A stretch of 64,000 bases of DNA from Bathymodiolus brooksi. Lineage: Eukaryota > Mollusca > Bivalvia > Mytilida > Modiolidae. The notes below the pieces were generated by a model. It saw nothing but the letters and a program-made list of their open reading frames with translations. It made no database searches and was not told where the DNA came from. Of this stretch, positions 62,661 to 64,000 are shown piece by piece (position 1 is the first letter of the stretch; each line of letters opens with the position of its first letter). The stretch is taken from positions 53,090,646 to 53,154,645 of the forward strand of contig OY804582.1 of NCBI GenBank assembly GCA_963680875.1, written 5' to 3'. The translations under genes were made by a program, and so were the position numbers.

Positions 62661-64000
62661 ATAGAGATGACTCATATTGAATCTTAGAGCTTAAACAAAT
62701 AATTGGGAGGCGCCATTTTGGATGATGATAACGTTTTGTTCATATGTCATTATTTTACTTACTAAATTACAAGAAGTAATTATGCTTTATTTTTAGTAAA
62801 ATATATTTCAATCACAGGATTTCTTTAAAGTACATATTAACAACATCCTTGACATGAAATAGTCTCTTAAAATTCACGTAAATAAAGTTGTGTTTGTTGA
62901 CTTGTTGAATCAAAGATAGCAAATCTGGTATCCTAGGGAAATATTTCCTCAACTTTGAACTTAAACTCAGATAACGAGCATTTTAAGTCATAAAAAAAAA
63001 AAAAATTTGATAAGCTCATCACGTCGTCATATTGATAAGAAGAGGCGATGAATCTTACACAGCCCCTGTGGCTGTATAGAGGAAAAATAGGCACCACTGA
63101 TGCAATTAGGCGTGTCGTCAGAGTTTTAGAACCGTTTATCAATGGTTACATTTCCGCATGCGATGAAAACTTCTGTTTGTTCATCCATTGGTTATTAATT
63201 CAGCTGCGTTTGTATCGGTAACGAAATGACGTAACTTAATGCGTGTACCAACGTAATGTGAGCGACAGGGAAATGGTGGTCCCCATTCTTTAAATAATTG
63301 CTGAATTAGATATGTTTAATCAAAAAATTGGACTATTAGAAAATAAGACATGCCGGATGTGTAATGAATTAATTGCTGTACCGAAGACACGGCTAGTACG
63401 ATTACATAACATGAAAAGCTGTGTTTCTATATTCTTCTATAATTATCAATATTTCTACAGAATAGAGGTGTGTAACCGGAAATTAGAAATGTTCTTAAGG
63501 AAATAGTCCTATAACCATACCAAGCGAGCCAGCAATAATTACCGGTGATTCTAGTAGACTTTTGTTTATGTGTTCTACTTTTGGTGATTTTCTTAGTGCA
63601 ATATATTGTTGTTTTATTTTAATCTGTTGTTATATCTATTTTTAGAATTACTAATCATCGTGTTAATGTTTCATTGAAATGATATAAACATAATTCTAAC
63701 ATTACGTGCTTCTTTCGCTTTGCAAACAAACGAGCGATTTATCGACTGGGTATAATCTCATTAGCACATGCACCGGTGCATGTGACTGACTTTCCCGTCG
63801 TAAATGTACATGTTGATAAATTATCGTCTGCTCGAATTTGGCAGCCTAAATTGTGTGCGACATATTCCGCAAGCGTAAATATAAATAACCGTCTTCCAAT
63901 CAAAGAATAATACTGTATTTGTACTCTTAGACATATCAGAATCGAAATAAATCATGGAAGCCAGAATGTGTTTTGAGTTTTAACATGGGTTGGCGGATAT
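62661..64000. other. Non-coding stretch to the window edge
   Basis: No gene, and in particular no formin FH3 or FH2 exon, could be read. Confidence 0.5.

Overview
The window looks like nuclear DNA of a bivalve mollusc. It is very AT-rich, has split genes with GT/AG splice sites, and is filled with tRNA-derived SINEs ending in a conserved block (ggcgttaaacaccat) that I associate with molluscan SINEs of the V-SINE/RUDI kind. It also has LINE, DIRS-like, hAT and MITE remnants and several kilobase-scale minisatellites. Species cannot be fixed from the sequence; a mytilid-like bivalve is a guess from the repeat families.

Host coding content is sparse. The only convincing host gene material is three related first-coding exons on the + strand, at 25677-26337, 39781-40438 and 53152-53608. 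Each encodes its own N-terminal extension followed by the GBD/start of the diaphanous inhibitory domain of an INF2-like formin. All three stop at a GT donor in the same phase and at the same place in the domain. No downstream FH3, FH1 or FH2 exon is visible between or after them, so they look like a cluster of alternative first coding exons (or decayed tandem duplicates) feeding a shared body beyond the right edge of the window. Almost everything else from 25 kb to 64 kb would then be intron.

Layout: 1-3022 is a 39/40-bp minisatellite, followed by a dispersed repeat with a terminal hairpin. 6-9 kb holds a decayed DIRS-like element and a reverse transcriptase fragment. 13.9-14.7 kb has a second copy of that RT family. 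16-17 kb is a broken hAT transposase. 20-24.5 kb has a LINE 3' end, a tetranucleotide array grown from a SINE tail, and a 3-kb 65-bp array with higher-order structure. 25.7-27.6 kb is formin exon A and two minisatellites. 29.2-34.2 kb is a nearly full-length, open LINE on the - strand. 38.1-38.8 kb is a 693-bp (AATC)n array at a SINE tail. 39.8 kb is formin exon B. 43-46 kb has a perfect hairpin, a 30-bp array, a SINE with a 12-bp target duplication and a 47-bp array. 46.4-48.0 kb is a non-autonomous hAT with an 8-bp duplication. 50.5-51.7 kb is a 126-bp repeat array split by a MITE. 53.2 kb is formin exon C. 54.1 kb is a Tc1-like MITE. 57.1-60.7 kb is a 49-bp array open in all three forward frames. 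61.9-62.2 kb is a MITE with a 10-bp duplication.

The two observations I would follow first are the three-exon formin cluster, and the LINE whose ORF1 and ORF2 lie in one frame separated by a single TAG with no ATG at the start of ORF2.
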